From positions 1 through 62,591 of the forward strand of contig JAJYGP010000066.1 in assembly GCA_021785035.1 (NCBI GenBank): 62,591 bases of DNA, written 5' to 3'. This document shows positions 18,448-27,601 of this stretch, in pieces. The DNA is from Pseudomonadota bacterium. GTDB lineage: Bacteria > Pseudomonadota > Gammaproteobacteria > Acidiferrobacterales > Acidiferrobacteraceae. Position 1 is the first letter of the stretch. Every line of letters starts with the position of its first letter. The notes beneath the pieces are model-generated. The model made no database searches and was not told the DNA's origin. It worked only from the letters and a program-made list of their open reading frames with translations. The position numbers and the translations under genes were made by a program.

Positions 18448-18548
18448 AAGGGCGCCTCCGGAAAGCGGTGCATTGTAGCGGGCTGGGTCGGCTCTTGAAA
18501 GGCTCCGTGGTATTCTCGCCCGCGCAGAATCCGGTCTTCGAGGTATTT

Positions 18549-19283
18549 ATGGCCTTCCCCAACATCCGCATTGTTCTGGTGCGCCCTCAACATCCCGGTA
18601 ATATCGGCGCCACCGCCCGGGCCATGAAGAATATGGGTCTCTCGCAGCTCACCTTGGTGGCACCACGGACCTTTCCGGCGGACGAGGCGGTGGCTCGCGC
18701 GGCCGGGGCCGATGATATCTTGGCGGGCGCACGGGTCGTGGCGAGCGTGCGCGAGGCGGTGGCCGATTGTCCTGTGGTCGTGGCCACCAGTGCCCGTCCC
18801 CGGACCATCACTTGGCCGTGCCTGACCCCGAAGGCGGCCGCTTGCGCTTTATGGGACGGCGCCCAGACGGCGCCGGTGGCCTTGCTTTTCGGCGCCGAGC
18901 GGACCGGGCTTACCAATGATGAGATCGATTTCGCGCAGGCTCTGGTGCAGATTCCGGTCGATCCTGTGTTTCCGTCCCTCAATTTGGCGGCCGCCGTGCA
19001 AATCCTTTGTTACGAGATTCGCCTAAGCGCCGAGGCCGAGAGGCCGTCGGCAGGCAAAAGCGGCGCGGCCCACCAGCCGGCTCCGCAAGAGGCGCTCAAC
19101 CAATTGATCGATCACCTCGAAAAGGTGCTCATAGATATCGGGTTTTTAGACAGGAGTAACCCTAGGAAGCTGATGCGTCGACTGATACGCTTGTTTCGGC
19201 GGGCAGCCCCGGATACCAACGAGATCCTGATCTTGCGGGGGATACTGAGCGCCATCGAAAGGCCTTACCCCCCGAGCGAGTGA
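18549..19283 (+). CDS. trmJ: TrmJ, tRNA Cm32/Um32 2'-O-methyltransferase
   Basis: A 244-aa SPOUT methyltransferase. The N-terminal IRIVLVRPQHPGNIGATARAMKNMG and knot motifs ALLFGAERTGLTNDEI and IPVDPVFPSLNLAAAVQI are diagnostic. It methylates the ribose at position 32 of several tRNAs. ATG 18549 matches the family start; the frame is open upstream. It lies between suhB and cysE/iscR, the conserved position. Confidence 0.94.
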   Translation: MAFPNIRIVLVRPQHPGNIGATARAMKNMGLSQLTLVAPRTFPADEAVARAAGADDILAGARVVASVREAVADCPVVVATSARPRTITWPCLTPKAAACALWDGAQTAPVALLFGAERTGLTNDEIDFAQALVQIPVDPVFPSLNLAAAVQILCYEIRLSAEAERPSAGKSGAAHQPAPQEALNQLIDHLEKVLIDIGFLDRSNPRKLMRRLIRLFRRAAPDTNEILILRGILSAIERPYPPSE

Positions 19284-19306
19284 CGACCTCCGACTTCGCT
19301 AGGCTA

Positions 19307-19331
19307 ATACTTGACAAAATTAGTCGGGAAT
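19307..19331 (+). promoter_or_regulatory. IscR type-1-like box over the cysE promoter
   Basis: The 25-mer at 19307-19331 has the layout of the E. coli type-1 IscR site (ATA..-GAC-N7-GTC). Its core TGACAAAATTAGTC is identical, on the opposite strand, to the core of the box before iscR at 20139-20163. A -35-like TTGACA (19311-19316) lies inside it, with CTAATA or TAATAA 18-19 bases downstream, so bound IscR would cover the promoter. Confidence 0.7.
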
Positions 19332-19377
19332 GGCCTAATAAGAGAACTCTTAAAGACGGAAAGGAAAGAGGTCTCGC

Positions 19378-20139
19378 GTGACCGAGAAAGGCTATTTTGC
19401 CAGTATTTTCGCACGTGATCCAGCGGCGCGTTCGCGTTTCGAGATCCTGACGCTCTATCCGGGCGTCCACGCCGTGGGCTTGTATCGCGTGGCCCATAAG
19501 CTCTGGCAGCTGCGTGCCCGCTGGCTGGCCCAGGTGGTTGCGCATTTCGCGCGGTTTGTGACCGGCATCGAGATCCATCCGGCGGCCCGCCTGGGGCGGC
19601 GCTTATTCATCGATCATGGCTTTGGTGTGGTGATCGGGGAAACGGCCGAGGTCGGCGATGATTGCACCTTATACCAAGGGGTCACCCTGGGTGGCACGAG
19701 CTGGCAGCCCGAAAAACGGCACCCGACTTTAGGCAATAACGTGGTCGTCGGGGCCGGCGCCAAGGTCTTGGGTCCCATTACTATCGGAGATGGCGCCCGG
19801 ATTGGCTCGAATTCGGTGGTCGTAAAGAATGTTCCGGCGGGCGCTACGGTCGTTGGTATTCCCGGGCACGTGGTCGTAAAGCCCGAGGAGCGGGCGCGGT
19901 CGCGTGCGGCGCTTGCCCAAAGGATTGGTTTTGAGGCCTACGGTCAGGAAGCGCAGACCCCGGATCCGGTCGCCTATGCCATCGATTGCGTTTTGGACCA
20001 CTTGCAGGTCGTGGACCGACGCCTAGAGCGGCTGTGCGAGGAGTTGAGGAAAGCGGGTATCCCCTTGAGTCATACGGCCGACGCCCCGGCGGCTACCCGC
20101 CCTAACGGGGCCTCCGAGGCCGATCCCACGCCCCGTTAA
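19378..20139 (+). CDS. cysE: CysE, serine O-acetyltransferase
   Basis: A 253-aa left-handed beta-helix acetyltransferase that makes O-acetylserine for cysteine synthesis. N-terminal helices (1-60) precede hexapeptide repeats ([54 protein letters not shown]). A longer low-complexity tail follows residue 180. The GTG start has AAGGAAAGAGG upstream. Between trmJ and iscR it is placed to supply cysteine, the sulfur donor for IscS, and it has its own IscR-type box. Confidence 0.94.
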   Translation: MTEKGYFASIFARDPAARSRFEILTLYPGVHAVGLYRVAHKLWQLRARWLAQVVAHFARFVTGIEIHPAARLGRRLFIDHGFGVVIGETAEVGDDCTLYQGVTLGGTSWQPEKRHPTLGNNVVVGAGAKVLGPITIGDGARIGSNSVVVKNVPAGATVVGIPGHVVVKPEERARSRAALAQRIGFEAYGQEAQTPDPVAYAIDCVLDHLQVVDRRLERLCEELRKAGIPLSHTADAPAATRPNGASEADPTPR

Positions 20140-20163
20140 TAGTTGACTAATTTTGTCAGGCAT
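20139..20163 (+). promoter_or_regulatory. IscR type-1-like box at the iscR promoter
   Basis: This 25-mer begins on the last base of the cysE stop codon and contains TTGACTAATTTTGTCA. It fits the E. coli type-1 IscR site and overlaps a -35-like TTGACT (20143-20148) with CAGTAT 17 bases downstream. This suggests autorepression of iscR by [2Fe-2S]-IscR, as in E. coli. The reverse complement shares 14 consecutive bases with the box before cysE. Confidence 0.8.
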
Positions 20164-20198
20164 GACAGTATAGAGGCCGAATAGACGAGGATGTGGCC

Positions 20199-20672
20199 AT
20201 GAAATTGACGACCAAGGGGCGATATGCGGTAACCGCGATGTTAGATCTCGCTGTACACCAGCAGGATCAGACGGTTGCATTGGCTGATATCGCGTCGAGA
20301 CAGGGGATTTCGCTGTCCTATTTGGAGCAATTATTTGCCAAGTTGCGCCGCAAGGGTTTAGTCGCCAGTGTCCGCGGACCCGGGGGTGGGTATAGCCTCG
20401 CGGTGCCGGCTTCGGGGATTTCCGTCGCCCAGATTGTAGTCGCCATCAATGAGAATATCGATGCGACGCGTTGTGGGGGAGAGGAGAATTGCCAGGGTGA
20501 AGAGCGTTGTCTCACGCACCACTTGTGGACGGAATTGAGCCACAGGATCTATGAATTTTTGGACGGGATTACGCTTGCCGATCTGGTAAGCCAGCCAGGG
20601 GTGCAGGAGGTGGTGTTGCGGCAAGCAAGGCGTCCTTCAATTGCCGTGGATGTGCCTAATACTTGGGTCTGA
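20199..20672 (+). CDS. iscR: IscR, Rrf2-family Fe-S regulator
   Basis: A 157-aa winged-helix repressor. The N-terminal [18 protein letters not shown], the wing [10 protein letters not shown] and the cluster ligands Cys92, Cys98, Cys104 and His107 all match E. coli IscR position for position. It senses Fe-S demand through a [2Fe-2S] cluster. ATG 20199 is preferred over the ATG two codons earlier because it gives the family N terminus. First gene of the isc operon; iscS follows after 11 bases. Confidence 0.97.
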   Translation: MKLTTKGRYAVTAMLDLAVHQQDQTVALADIASRQGISLSYLEQLFAKLRRKGLVASVRGPGGGYSLAVPASGISVAQIVVAINENIDATRCGGEENCQGEERCLTHHLWTELSHRIYEFLDGITLADLVSQPGVQEVVLRQARRPSIAVDVPNTWV

Positions 20673-20683
20673 TGGGAGCCGAA

Positions 20684-21898
20684 ATGAGAAAGCCGATTTA
20701 CCTAGATTATTCCGCCACGACCCCGGTCGATCCGAGGGTCGCCGAGACCATGTGTCGCTACTTAACCCTAGACGGTGAGTTCGGTAACCCCGCATCGCGC
20801 TCCCATGCCTTCGGCTGGCAGGCAGAAAAGGCGGTCGAACAGGCGCGCGCCGATGTGGCCGCTTTGATTCATGCCGACCCCAAGGAGATCGTCTGGACGT
20901 CGGGCGCCACAGAATCGGATAACCTTGCATTAAAGGGTGCGGCCCACTTTTATCAGAACAAGGGGCGGCACATCGTCACGGTAAAAACCGAGCATAAGGC
21001 GATCTTGGATACTGCCCGGCAGCTCGAACGCGAAGGATTTTCGGTGACCTACTTGGATCCCGAACCCAATGGGCTTGTGGATATGGCGAAGCTCGAAGCG
21101 GCCTTGCGTCCGGACACGATTTTGGTGTCTGTCATGCATGTGAATAATGAGATCGGCGTAATCCAGGATCTGGCGGCGATCAGCAAGATCCTGCGCCCGC
21201 GGGGCATCATTTTTCATTCGGATGCGGCCCAAAGCGCCGGGAAGGTCGAGGTGGATGTTGCGGCGCTGGGCGTCGATCTCCTGTCTTTGAGCGCGCACAA
21301 GGTCTACGGACCGAAAGGCATAGGAGCTTTGTATGTGCGGCGCAAACCGCGGGTACGTCTTGAGGCGCAAATGCACGGCGGAGGCCATGAGCGTGGCATG
21401 CGTTCTGGCACCCTCGCGACCCATCAGATCGTGGGTATGGGAGAGGCGTTTCGCTTGGCGCGCGAAGAGATGGTGTCGGAAGCCAAGCGACTGAGTGGCC
21501 TACGCGACCAGCTTTTGCGCGGACTTTCGGACATCGAAGAAGTGTATGTGAACGGGGACCTCGAGCACAGGATCCCAGGTAACCTGAACATCAGCTTTAA
21601 TTTTGTCGAGGGTGAATCGCTCATCATGGCTCTGAAGGAACTCGCGGTGTCGTCGGGTTCGGCGTGCACGTCGGCGAGCCTCGAGCCCTCTTATGTCTTG
21701 CGGGCCTTGGGACGGAACGACGAGTTGGCGCATAGTTCGATTCGGTTCACTATCGGGCGCTTCACGACCGCCGAGGACATTGAATATACGGTGCGGCTGT
21801 TGCACGAAAAGATCGGGCGCCTGCGGGAGCTGTCGCCCTTATGGGAGATGTACAAAGACGGCATTGACCTCAATTCGGTGCAGTGGGCTGCTCATTAA
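20684..21898 (+). CDS. iscS: IscS, cysteine desulfurase
   Basis: A 404-aa PLP enzyme, the same length as E. coli IscS, converting cysteine to alanine and enzyme-bound persulfide for Fe-S clusters, thiolation and cofactors. [16 protein letters not shown] opens the protein; the PLP lysine lies in [12 protein letters not shown] and the persulfide cysteine in the mobile loop [12 protein letters not shown]. The ATG at 20684 has GGGAG upstream. Confidence 0.98.
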   Translation: MRKPIYLDYSATTPVDPRVAETMCRYLTLDGEFGNPASRSHAFGWQAEKAVEQARADVAALIHADPKEIVWTSGATESDNLALKGAAHFYQNKGRHIVTVKTEHKAILDTARQLEREGFSVTYLDPEPNGLVDMAKLEAALRPDTILVSVMHVNNEIGVIQDLAAISKILRPRGIIFHSDAAQSAGKVEVDVAALGVDLLSLSAHKVYGPKGIGALYVRRKPRVRLEAQMHGGGHERGMRSGTLATHQIVGMGEAFRLAREEMVSEAKRLSGLRDQLLRGLSDIEEVYVNGDLEHRIPGNLNISFNFVEGESLIMALKELAVSSGSACTSASLEPSYVLRALGRNDELAHSSIRFTIGRFTTAEDIEYTVRLLHEKIGRLRELSPLWEMYKDGIDLNSVQWAAH

Positions 21899-21924
21899 AT
21901 CTGTGATACCAGAAGGAGAACGAT

Positions 21925-22329
21925 ATGGCATACGGGACTAAGGTTTTGGATCATTATGAAAATCCGCGGAACGTCGGTTCGTTCGACAAGGCTGACCCCA
22001 CGATCGGTACCGGCATGGTCGGCGCCCCGGCGTGCGGGGACGTGATGAAGCTGCAGATTCGCGTGAATAGCGAGGGTGTTATTGAGGAGGCGCGTTTTAA
22101 GACCTACGGATGTGGAAGCGCTATCGCCTCGAGCTCGCTTTTGACGGAATGGGTCAAAGGTAAGACCTTGGAGGAGGCTGGCGCGATCAAAAACACCGAC
22201 ATTGCTGAGGAATTGGCGCTGCCTCCCGTCAAGATCCACTGCTCGGTATTGGCTGAGGATGCTATTAAGGCCGCTATCGCCGATTACCGTAAGAAGGCCG
22301 GTAGATCCGATAGTGCGAACGCGGCATAA
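21925..22329 (+). CDS. iscU: IscU, Fe-S scaffold
   Basis: A 134-aa scaffold on which [2Fe-2S] and [4Fe-4S] clusters are built. Cluster cysteines Cys37, Cys63 and Cys106 are at the E. coli positions, and the HscA-recognition motif LPPVK is at 99-103. AGAAGGAG precedes the ATG. A short extra C-terminal tail (about 6 residues) is present. Confidence 0.98.
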   Translation: MAYGTKVLDHYENPRNVGSFDKADPTIGTGMVGAPACGDVMKLQIRVNSEGVIEEARFKTYGCGSAIASSSLLTEWVKGKTLEEAGAIKNTDIAEELALPPVKIHCSVLAEDAIKAAIADYRKKAGRSDSANAA

Positions 22330-22343
22330 AGGAGTGAGATGAC

Positions 22344-22667
22344 ATGGCTGTGACATTGACCGAGAACGCGGCGCAGCATGTGCGTCGTTCGCTTGAGAAG
22401 CGCGGCCGGGGAGAGGGTCTGAGGCTCGGGGTGCGCACGAGCGGCTGTTCGGGGATGGCCTATGTCCTCGAATACGCAGACCAGATAGGGGCCGAGGACT
22501 ATGTCTACGAAAGTTACGGTGTGAAGGTTCTCGTGGACCCAAAGAGTCTCGTGTATCTCGAAGGGACACAGTTGGATTATACGCGCGAGGGCTTGAACGA
22601 AGGGTTCCGTTTCAATAATCCGAATCAGAAGGAGTCCTGCGGTTGCGGTGAAAGCTTCAGCGTATAG
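22344..22667 (+). CDS. iscA: IscA, A-type Fe-S carrier
   Basis: A 107-aa A-type carrier, identical in length to E. coli IscA, with the three conserved cysteines Cys35 (SGCSGMAY), Cys99 and Cys101 (CGCGESF). It carries iron or [4Fe-4S] clusters to targets. AGGAG lies 9 bases before the ATG; the gap from iscU is 14 bases. Confidence 0.97.
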   Translation: MAVTLTENAAQHVRRSLEKRGRGEGLRLGVRTSGCSGMAYVLEYADQIGAEDYVYESYGVKVLVDPKSLVYLEGTQLDYTREGLNEGFRFNNPNQKESCGCGESFSV

Positions 22668-22681
22668 AACGAGGGCACCGC

Positions 22682-23200
22682 ATGGCACGAAATTACTTCG
22701 AATTGTTTGGTCTTCCCGTCCGCTTTGATATTGATAGGGAAGATCTCGCGCGGCGCCATCGGGAGTTGATCCGAACCTGGCATCCCGATCGGTTCGCGCA
22801 AGGTTCGAGCCAGGAGCGCAGGCTTGCCGTCGAGATGAGCGCGGATCTCAACGATGGGGTGAAGGTCTTGCGCGATCCCATAGACCGCGCTCGTTATGTC
22901 CTAAAATTAAACGGTGTCTCGACCGACGAGGAGACGGATACCGTCATGGATGCCGCGTTTCTCCAAGACCAAATGACGTGGCGCGAGCGTCTGGAAGAGA
23001 GTCAGGGCGATGCTGTTGTTGTCGATGGTCTAGTCGCGGAGGTCGCGACCTTGCGGACGCACAAGGAAGCGGCCTTGAGTCGCGCCTTGGCGCAAGAGGC
23101 CGGGTCTGGCTTTGCGGGTGCGCGACAATTGGTTCGCGAGCTGCAGTTCCTCCGTCGGTTTGCCGACGAGCTCGACGACGTACAAGCCGGAGTATCGTAA
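22682..23200 (+). CDS. hscB: HscB, J-domain co-chaperone
   Basis: A 172-aa co-chaperone that delivers IscU to HscA. The J domain occupies residues 1-75 with His-Pro-Asp at 34-36; the C-terminal helical domain (90-170) carries the IscU-binding face. Stop at 23200 and hscA start at 23202 are one base apart, which implies coupled translation. Confidence 0.96.
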   Translation: MARNYFELFGLPVRFDIDREDLARRHRELIRTWHPDRFAQGSSQERRLAVEMSADLNDGVKVLRDPIDRARYVLKLNGVSTDEETDTVMDAAFLQDQMTWRERLEESQGDAVVVDGLVAEVATLRTHKEAALSRALAQEAGSGFAGARQLVRELQFLRRFADELDDVQAGVS

Positions 23201-23201
23201 C

Positions 23202-25043
23202 ATGGCCTTACTGCAAATCAGCGAGCCCGGACAGTCGCCGCTTCCGCACGAACGGCGGCGCGCGGCGGGTATCGATCTTGGTACCACCAATTCCCTTATA
23301 GCGACGGTCCGCGACGGCCATGTACAGGTGCTCGGCGATGCCGAAGGCCGCATCCTCTTACCGTCGGTTGTGCGTTTCCATGCCGATGGCGCAGCGACGA
23401 TAGGGCAAGCCGCGGCTGAGGCCGAGGTTTCGGATCCGCTGAATACCATCGCGTCAGTCAAGCGGCTCATGGGCCGCGGCCGCGCCGAGATCGGCGCGAG
23501 CCCCTACGATCTGAGTAGTACGGATGAAGGCCCGGTGCGCCTGCGGACGGTGGCCGGGGAGAAGACCCCGGTGGAGGTCTCGGCGCACATCCTGCGTGCC
23601 CTCAAGGCGCGCGCCGAAGCGTATTTGGGTGGGGAACTGAGCGGGGTGGTCATCACGGTGCCTGCCTATTTTGATGAACCGCAACGCCAGGCGACCAAAG
23701 ACGCCGCGCGTTTGGCCGGGCTACCGGTTCTGCGGCTTTTGAACGAACCGACGGCGGCTGCGGTCGCCTATGGACTCGACCGCAATCCCGAGGGGCTCTA
23801 CTGTGTCTACGACTTAGGAGGCGGCACCTTCGATGTCTCACTTTTGCGGCTATCGCAAGGAGTTTTTGAGGTCTTGGCGACCGGCGGCGATGCCCTTCTG
23901 GGTGGGGACGATATGGATGCGGCGCTCGTGCGTCACTGGATGGGCGAAGGAGCGCGGGCGACTTCGCCTTCGGAGACTCGCCAGCTCTTGCGCGCAGCGC
24001 GCCACGCGCGCGAACGCTTGAGTGGGGAGACCGAAATCATGATCGACGTCCCTGGCGTGTTTCAAGGGCTGTTGAACCGCGCAACGCTCGAGGGTCTGAT
24101 CGATCCCTTAATCGAGCGTACCCTGGCCCCTTGTCGACGCGTTTTAAAAGACGCCGGTGTGAAAGTGGCCGACATTCACGAGGTCGTCTTGGTCGGAGGC
24201 GCCACCAGGACCCCGCGCTTGCGTGAAAGGATAGAGGGATTTTTCCGCAAGGCGCCCTTACACGACATCGACCCCGATCAAGTAGTGGCGATCGGGGCCG
24301 CGCGCCAAGCCGATCTTTTGATTGGTAATGCCGGCGCCGCTGATATGCTGCTCTTGGATGTCATTCCCTTGTCGTTGGGTCTTGAGATTATGGGCGGGCT
24401 GGTCGAGAAGATTATTCCGCGTAATTCTCCGATACCGGCCTCGCGTGCCCAGGAGTTTACGACCTACAAAGACGGTCAGACGGCCTTGGCGTTACACGTG
24501 GTGCAGGGGGAGCGGGACTTGGTGAGCGATTGTCGATCCTTGGCGCGTTTTTCCTTGCGCGGCATCCCGCCGATGGTGGCCGGTGCGGCCCGTATCCGTG
24601 TGACCTTTCGAGTCGATGCTGATGGACTTCTCAGTGTGACGGCGCGCGAACTGACGCAGGGCATAGAGAGCGAGATCACGGTCAAACCGTCGTTCGGCCT
24701 GTCGGACGCGGATATCGAACGGATGTTGGGGGATTCGATCATTCATGCGAGCGACGACGCTTTGATGCGCGCCCTTCGCGAACAACAAGTTGAGGCGGAT
24801 CGGATGATAGTAGCGGTAGAGGCGGCGATGGCCGAGGGCGCGGACCTTCTCATGGAAAACGAAAGGACCGCCATCGAGCGTCAGATGGTCCTTCTACAAA
24901 GCGTCAAAGGTGGCACCGACCCCCAGGCGATACGGGCGGCGATCGTTAGCCTCGATCAAGCCAGCGCGGACTTTGCGGCACGCCGCATGGACGCCGGTCT
25001 TCGGAAGGCGATGACGGGCCGCTCAGTCACCGAGTTCTCGTGA
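23202..25043 (+). CDS. hscA: HscA, specialised Hsp70 for Fe-S assembly
   Basis: A 613-aa Hsp70 that binds the LPPVK motif of IscU and uses ATP to release its cluster. The ATPase domain opens with [12 protein letters not shown] near residue 19, contains [15 protein letters not shown] and [11 protein letters not shown], and is followed by the substrate domain. Its frame is open about 30 codons further upstream inside hscB, but ATG 23202 gives the family start. It ends in TGATG, overlapping the fdx start. Confidence 0.97.
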   Translation: MALLQISEPGQSPLPHERRRAAGIDLGTTNSLIATVRDGHVQVLGDAEGRILLPSVVRFHADGAATIGQAAAEAEVSDPLNTIASVKRLMGRGRAEIGASPYDLSSTDEGPVRLRTVAGEKTPVEVSAHILRALKARAEAYLGGELSGVVITVPAYFDEPQRQATKDAARLAGLPVLRLLNEPTAAAVAYGLDRNPEGLYCVYDLGGGTFDVSLLRLSQGVFEVLATGGDALLGGDDMDAALVRHWMGEGARATSPSETRQLLRAARHARERLSGETEIMIDVPGVFQGLLNRATLEGLIDPLIERTLAPCRRVLKDAGVKVADIHEVVLVGGATRTPRLRERIEGFFRKAPLHDIDPDQVVAIGAARQADLLIGNAGAADMLLLDVIPLSLGLEIMGGLVEKIIPRNSPIPASRAQEFTTYKDGQTALALHVVQGERDLVSDCRSLARFSLRGIPPMVAGAARIRVTFRVDADGLLSVTARELTQGIESEITVKPSFGLSDADIERMLGDSIIHASDDALMRALREQQVEADRMIVAVEAAMAEGADLLMENERTAIERQMVLLQSVKGGTDPQAIRAAIVSLDQASADFAARRMDAGLRKAMTGRSVTEFS

Positions 25044-25381
25044 TGGGCCGGATTCGCGTCTTGCCGCACCCGGAGATCTGTCCTGAGGGTGCGGAATTCG
25101 ACGCACCTGAAGGGATGAGTGTGTGTGATGCCCTTTTGGGTGCGGGCATATCCATAGAGCATGCCTGTGAGAAGGCCTGTGCCTGTACCACCTGTCATGT
25201 GTTGATCCGTCAAGGTTTTGAGGCCTTGACGCCGGCCGAAGAGAAGGAAGAGGATCTGCTGGACAAGGCTTGGGGGCTTGAGCCGGACTCCCGTTTAAGC
25301 TGCCAAGCCAAGATACCGAAGGAGACCCTGGTGGTGGAGATTCCGAAATACACCATCAACATGGTCTCGGAAGTTCATTGA
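25043..25381 (+). CDS. fdx: Fdx, isc [2Fe-2S] ferredoxin
   Basis: A 112-aa adrenodoxin-type ferredoxin giving electrons to Fe-S assembly on IscU. Ligands Cys42, Cys48, Cys51 and Cys87 match E. coli Fdx; Cys46 is the extra conserved cysteine. The ATG overlaps the hscA stop codon. Confidence 0.97.
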   Translation: MGRIRVLPHPEICPEGAEFDAPEGMSVCDALLGAGISIEHACEKACACTTCHVLIRQGFEALTPAEEKEEDLLDKAWGLEPDSRLSCQAKIPKETLVVEIPKYTINMVSEVH

Positions 25382-25400
25382 TTGCAAGGAGCTTCTTGAT

Positions 25401-25607
25401 ATGGGTCTAAAATGGAGCGACGCCTCCGATATCGCCATTGCCTTGAGTGAGCGCCATCCCGATATCGATCCCCGCTACATCCGCTACACCGATCTGCATC
25501 GCTGGGTGCTTGATATCGAAGACTTCGATGATGAGCCGGAGCGGTCCGGGGAGAAGCTGCTGGAAGCGATCCAGATGGCCTGGATCGAGGAAGTCGACCA
25601 GGACTAA
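25401..25607 (+). CDS. iscX: IscX, acidic Fe-S assembly modulator
   Basis: A 68-aa acidic protein (E. coli IscX is 66) that binds IscS and modulates desulfurase activity with iron. The pattern MGLKWSDASDIAIALSERHPDIDP and DLHRWVLDIEDFDDEP is unmistakable. The next gene, a GGDEF protein, starts only 2 bases after the stop codon. Confidence 0.96.
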   Translation: MGLKWSDASDIAIALSERHPDIDPRYIRYTDLHRWVLDIEDFDDEPERSGEKLLEAIQMAWIEEVDQD

Positions 25608-25609
25608 GT

Positions 25610-26536
25610 ATGGACACCGAAAATGCTCCCTCTCGGGCGCCGGGTTTTGTCATCGTTCGGTTGTGGATTCTCGTGGAGGCCGACCTCTTGCGTTTGGCGC
25701 GCTTGGCCTTGGACGCGACCCGGGCGTGTGGTGGGAATGTCTTTAGGGCAGCGGAGAACGTCAGCGCGGTCTTAGCGCGAATGCGCGAGGCGCGGGTCAC
25801 GGCCGGTGGTGCGCTCGAGGTCCGACTGATGGCAGGCGAACAGCAGCTTCATCTCGATTTTGCCGAGCAATGTCACGTGGTATCGGAGATGCAGGCGGTG
25901 GAGAGCGATCATTTGACCAGGCTTGCCGCGCGCTTGCGCGACGAAAGCGAAAGCCGTGACGCCGAGCTTCTGTGGCAGCGAAATCGCGAGGCGGCGCGGA
26001 TTGCAGCCGCCCAAGCCGAGGCCCTGGAGGCCTTGGAAAAAAGCCTCTTGGAAAAGCGCCAGGCCCTGGCTGCGGCCACTTTGCAGGCCGACACTGACCC
26101 TCTGACCGGTCTTTGCAACCGTCGTGCCTATGATGCGCGACTCGATCAGGCGGTGGCCCAAGCGGATTCAAGCGCGCGGCCGCTTAGCTTATTGCTTCTC
26201 GATTTGGATCACTTCAAGGACATAAACGATAGCGGGGGTCATGGTGCCGGCGACCGCCATTTGCAGCATGTAGGCGCGGTCTTACGGGCGGTCGTTTCCG
26301 ATCCCGGCGACAGCGCCTGTCGGACCGGCGGCGACGAGTTCGCTTTAATCATGGCCGCATCCTTGGGGCAGGCTTTAGAGGTCGCGCAAGGAGTCATTAG
26401 GGCCTTGGATGCGGGTGTCAGTATCGGTGTTTCTCTGTACCGTCAAGGGGACACCGCCCAGACTTTAGCCGGTCGCGCCGATCAAGCGCTTTACCGAGCG
26501 AAAGATGCGGGGCGCGGACGGGTCATGGTCGCCTGA
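25610..26536 (+). CDS. GGDEF diguanylate cyclase of a stressosome-like module
   Basis: A 308-aa cytoplasmic protein. Residues about 160-308 form a GGDEF domain with LTGLCNRRAYD, LLLDLDHFKDINDSGGHGAGD and an intact catalytic GGDEF at 240-244, so c-di-GMP synthesis is expected. The inhibitory RxxD site five residues upstream is absent (DPGD). Residues 100-160 look coiled-coil. Residues 10-90 are unassigned; EADLLRLARLALDA and the hydrophobic pattern weakly recall the start of RsbT-type HATPases, without the N and G boxes. It follows iscX by 2 bases and abuts the RsbT/RsbX fusion. Confidence 0.88.
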   Translation: MDTENAPSRAPGFVIVRLWILVEADLLRLARLALDATRACGGNVFRAAENVSAVLARMREARVTAGGALEVRLMAGEQQLHLDFAEQCHVVSEMQAVESDHLTRLAARLRDESESRDAELLWQRNREAARIAAAQAEALEALEKSLLEKRQALAAATLQADTDPLTGLCNRRAYDARLDQAVAQADSSARPLSLLLLDLDHFKDINDSGGHGAGDRHLQHVGAVLRAVVSDPGDSACRTGGDEFALIMAASLGQALEVAQGVIRALDAGVSIGVSLYRQGDTAQTLAGRADQALYRAKDAGRGRVMVA

Positions 26537-27601
26537 TTGGACAAACGCACGCTGTGTGATGTCCGGCTGCTATTTGACCAGACCCTCATTGCCGAGAGCG
26601 ATCTCATTCGTCTGAAGGCGAGGCTCAGCGCGGTCACTCTGCGGATGGGCTTTAGCCCGGCGCTCACCGAGCGTGCGCGCATGGTGGCGTCCGAGATGGC
26701 GACCAATCAGGGTAAGTACGCCGGCGGCCGCGGTTTGCTCCAGGTATGGGAGGCCAAGATCGGTGATCACCGGGCGCTGGACCTTTTTGCGCTCGACTAT
26801 GGGCCCGGTATTCCCAATCTCACCGCGGCGCTCGTGGATGGATATAGTACCAGCGGCACTTTGGGCAAGGGTCTTGGTGGCATGAAACGGCTTGCGCACG
26901 AGTTCGGGCTGATCACCCGGACCGCGGCCAGTCCGGAGATTCCCTGGCACGGCACGGCCTTGTGGGCCCGATTTCATTCCGATAGCGCGGGGGCGGGTCC
27001 GGGGCGGTTCGCGACCCATTGGCACCTGGGCCTCTATCGACGCAGTTACCAGGATGCGCGCGAAAACGGCGATGGTTTTGTGATCTGTACGCGCTCGGGG
27101 CTCCGGGTTCTCCATCTCGACGCGCTCGGGCATGGACCCTTGGCGGCCGATGTGGTGGACGCGGCTACCCAGGGTTTTGATTGTACGAGACCGCTTAGAC
27201 AGGCCCTGATTGAGCTTGAGTTGCACCCGCGCATGAAACGCGGGGCGGCCGCGTGTTGTTACGAAGCGACCGATCAGGGTGGTTTACTCTGGCTGGGGGT
27301 CGGGGACATGCAGGCATGTTTATTGCAAGGGATGTCTCGCCAGACCTTGGGTTTCGGACCCGGTATATTGGGCCAAGTGCGCGGTGGCTTGCATGAGGCC
27401 GAGTGGGCTTGGCCAGCAGGCGCTCTGGTGGCCACTGCGTCGGATGGCTTACGGAGTGATTGGTCGCGGGCCTTGGCCCTGTTGCCGGGTTCGCCGCCGC
27501 AATTGCTGGCTTATTTTCTGGGTCATGTGTTCGGGCGGCTCACGGACGACCGATCATGTGTCATTGTGAGACGGGGAGTGGGGAGAGACAATGGAAAATG
27601 A
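26537..27601 (+). CDS. RsbT-type kinase fused to RsbX-type phosphatase
   Basis: A 354-aa protein joining two stressosome activities. Residues 1-140 are an RsbT-like HATPase serine kinase: N box Glu53/Asn57 (SEMATNQGKYAGG), G1 box DYGPG at 87-91 and GKGLGGMKRLAHEF near 110-124. Residues about 160-350 are a PP2C/SpoIIE-type phosphatase like RsbX with DALGHG at 195-200 and TASDGL near 307. In Bacillus these are separate proteins that phosphorylate and dephosphorylate RsbR/RsbS. The TTG start at 26537 follows the previous stop immediately; the 3' end overlaps rsbR by 11 bases. Confidence 0.85.
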   Translation: MDKRTLCDVRLLFDQTLIAESDLIRLKARLSAVTLRMGFSPALTERARMVASEMATNQGKYAGGRGLLQVWEAKIGDHRALDLFALDYGPGIPNLTAALVDGYSTSGTLGKGLGGMKRLAHEFGLITRTAASPEIPWHGTALWARFHSDSAGAGPGRFATHWHLGLYRRSYQDARENGDGFVICTRSGLRVLHLDALGHGPLAADVVDAATQGFDCTRPLRQALIELELHPRMKRGAAACCYEATDQGGLLWLGVGDMQACLLQGMSRQTLGFGPGILGQVRGGLHEAEWAWPAGALVATASDGLRSDWSRALALLPGSPPQLLAYFLGHVFGRLTDDRSCVIVRRGVGRDNGK

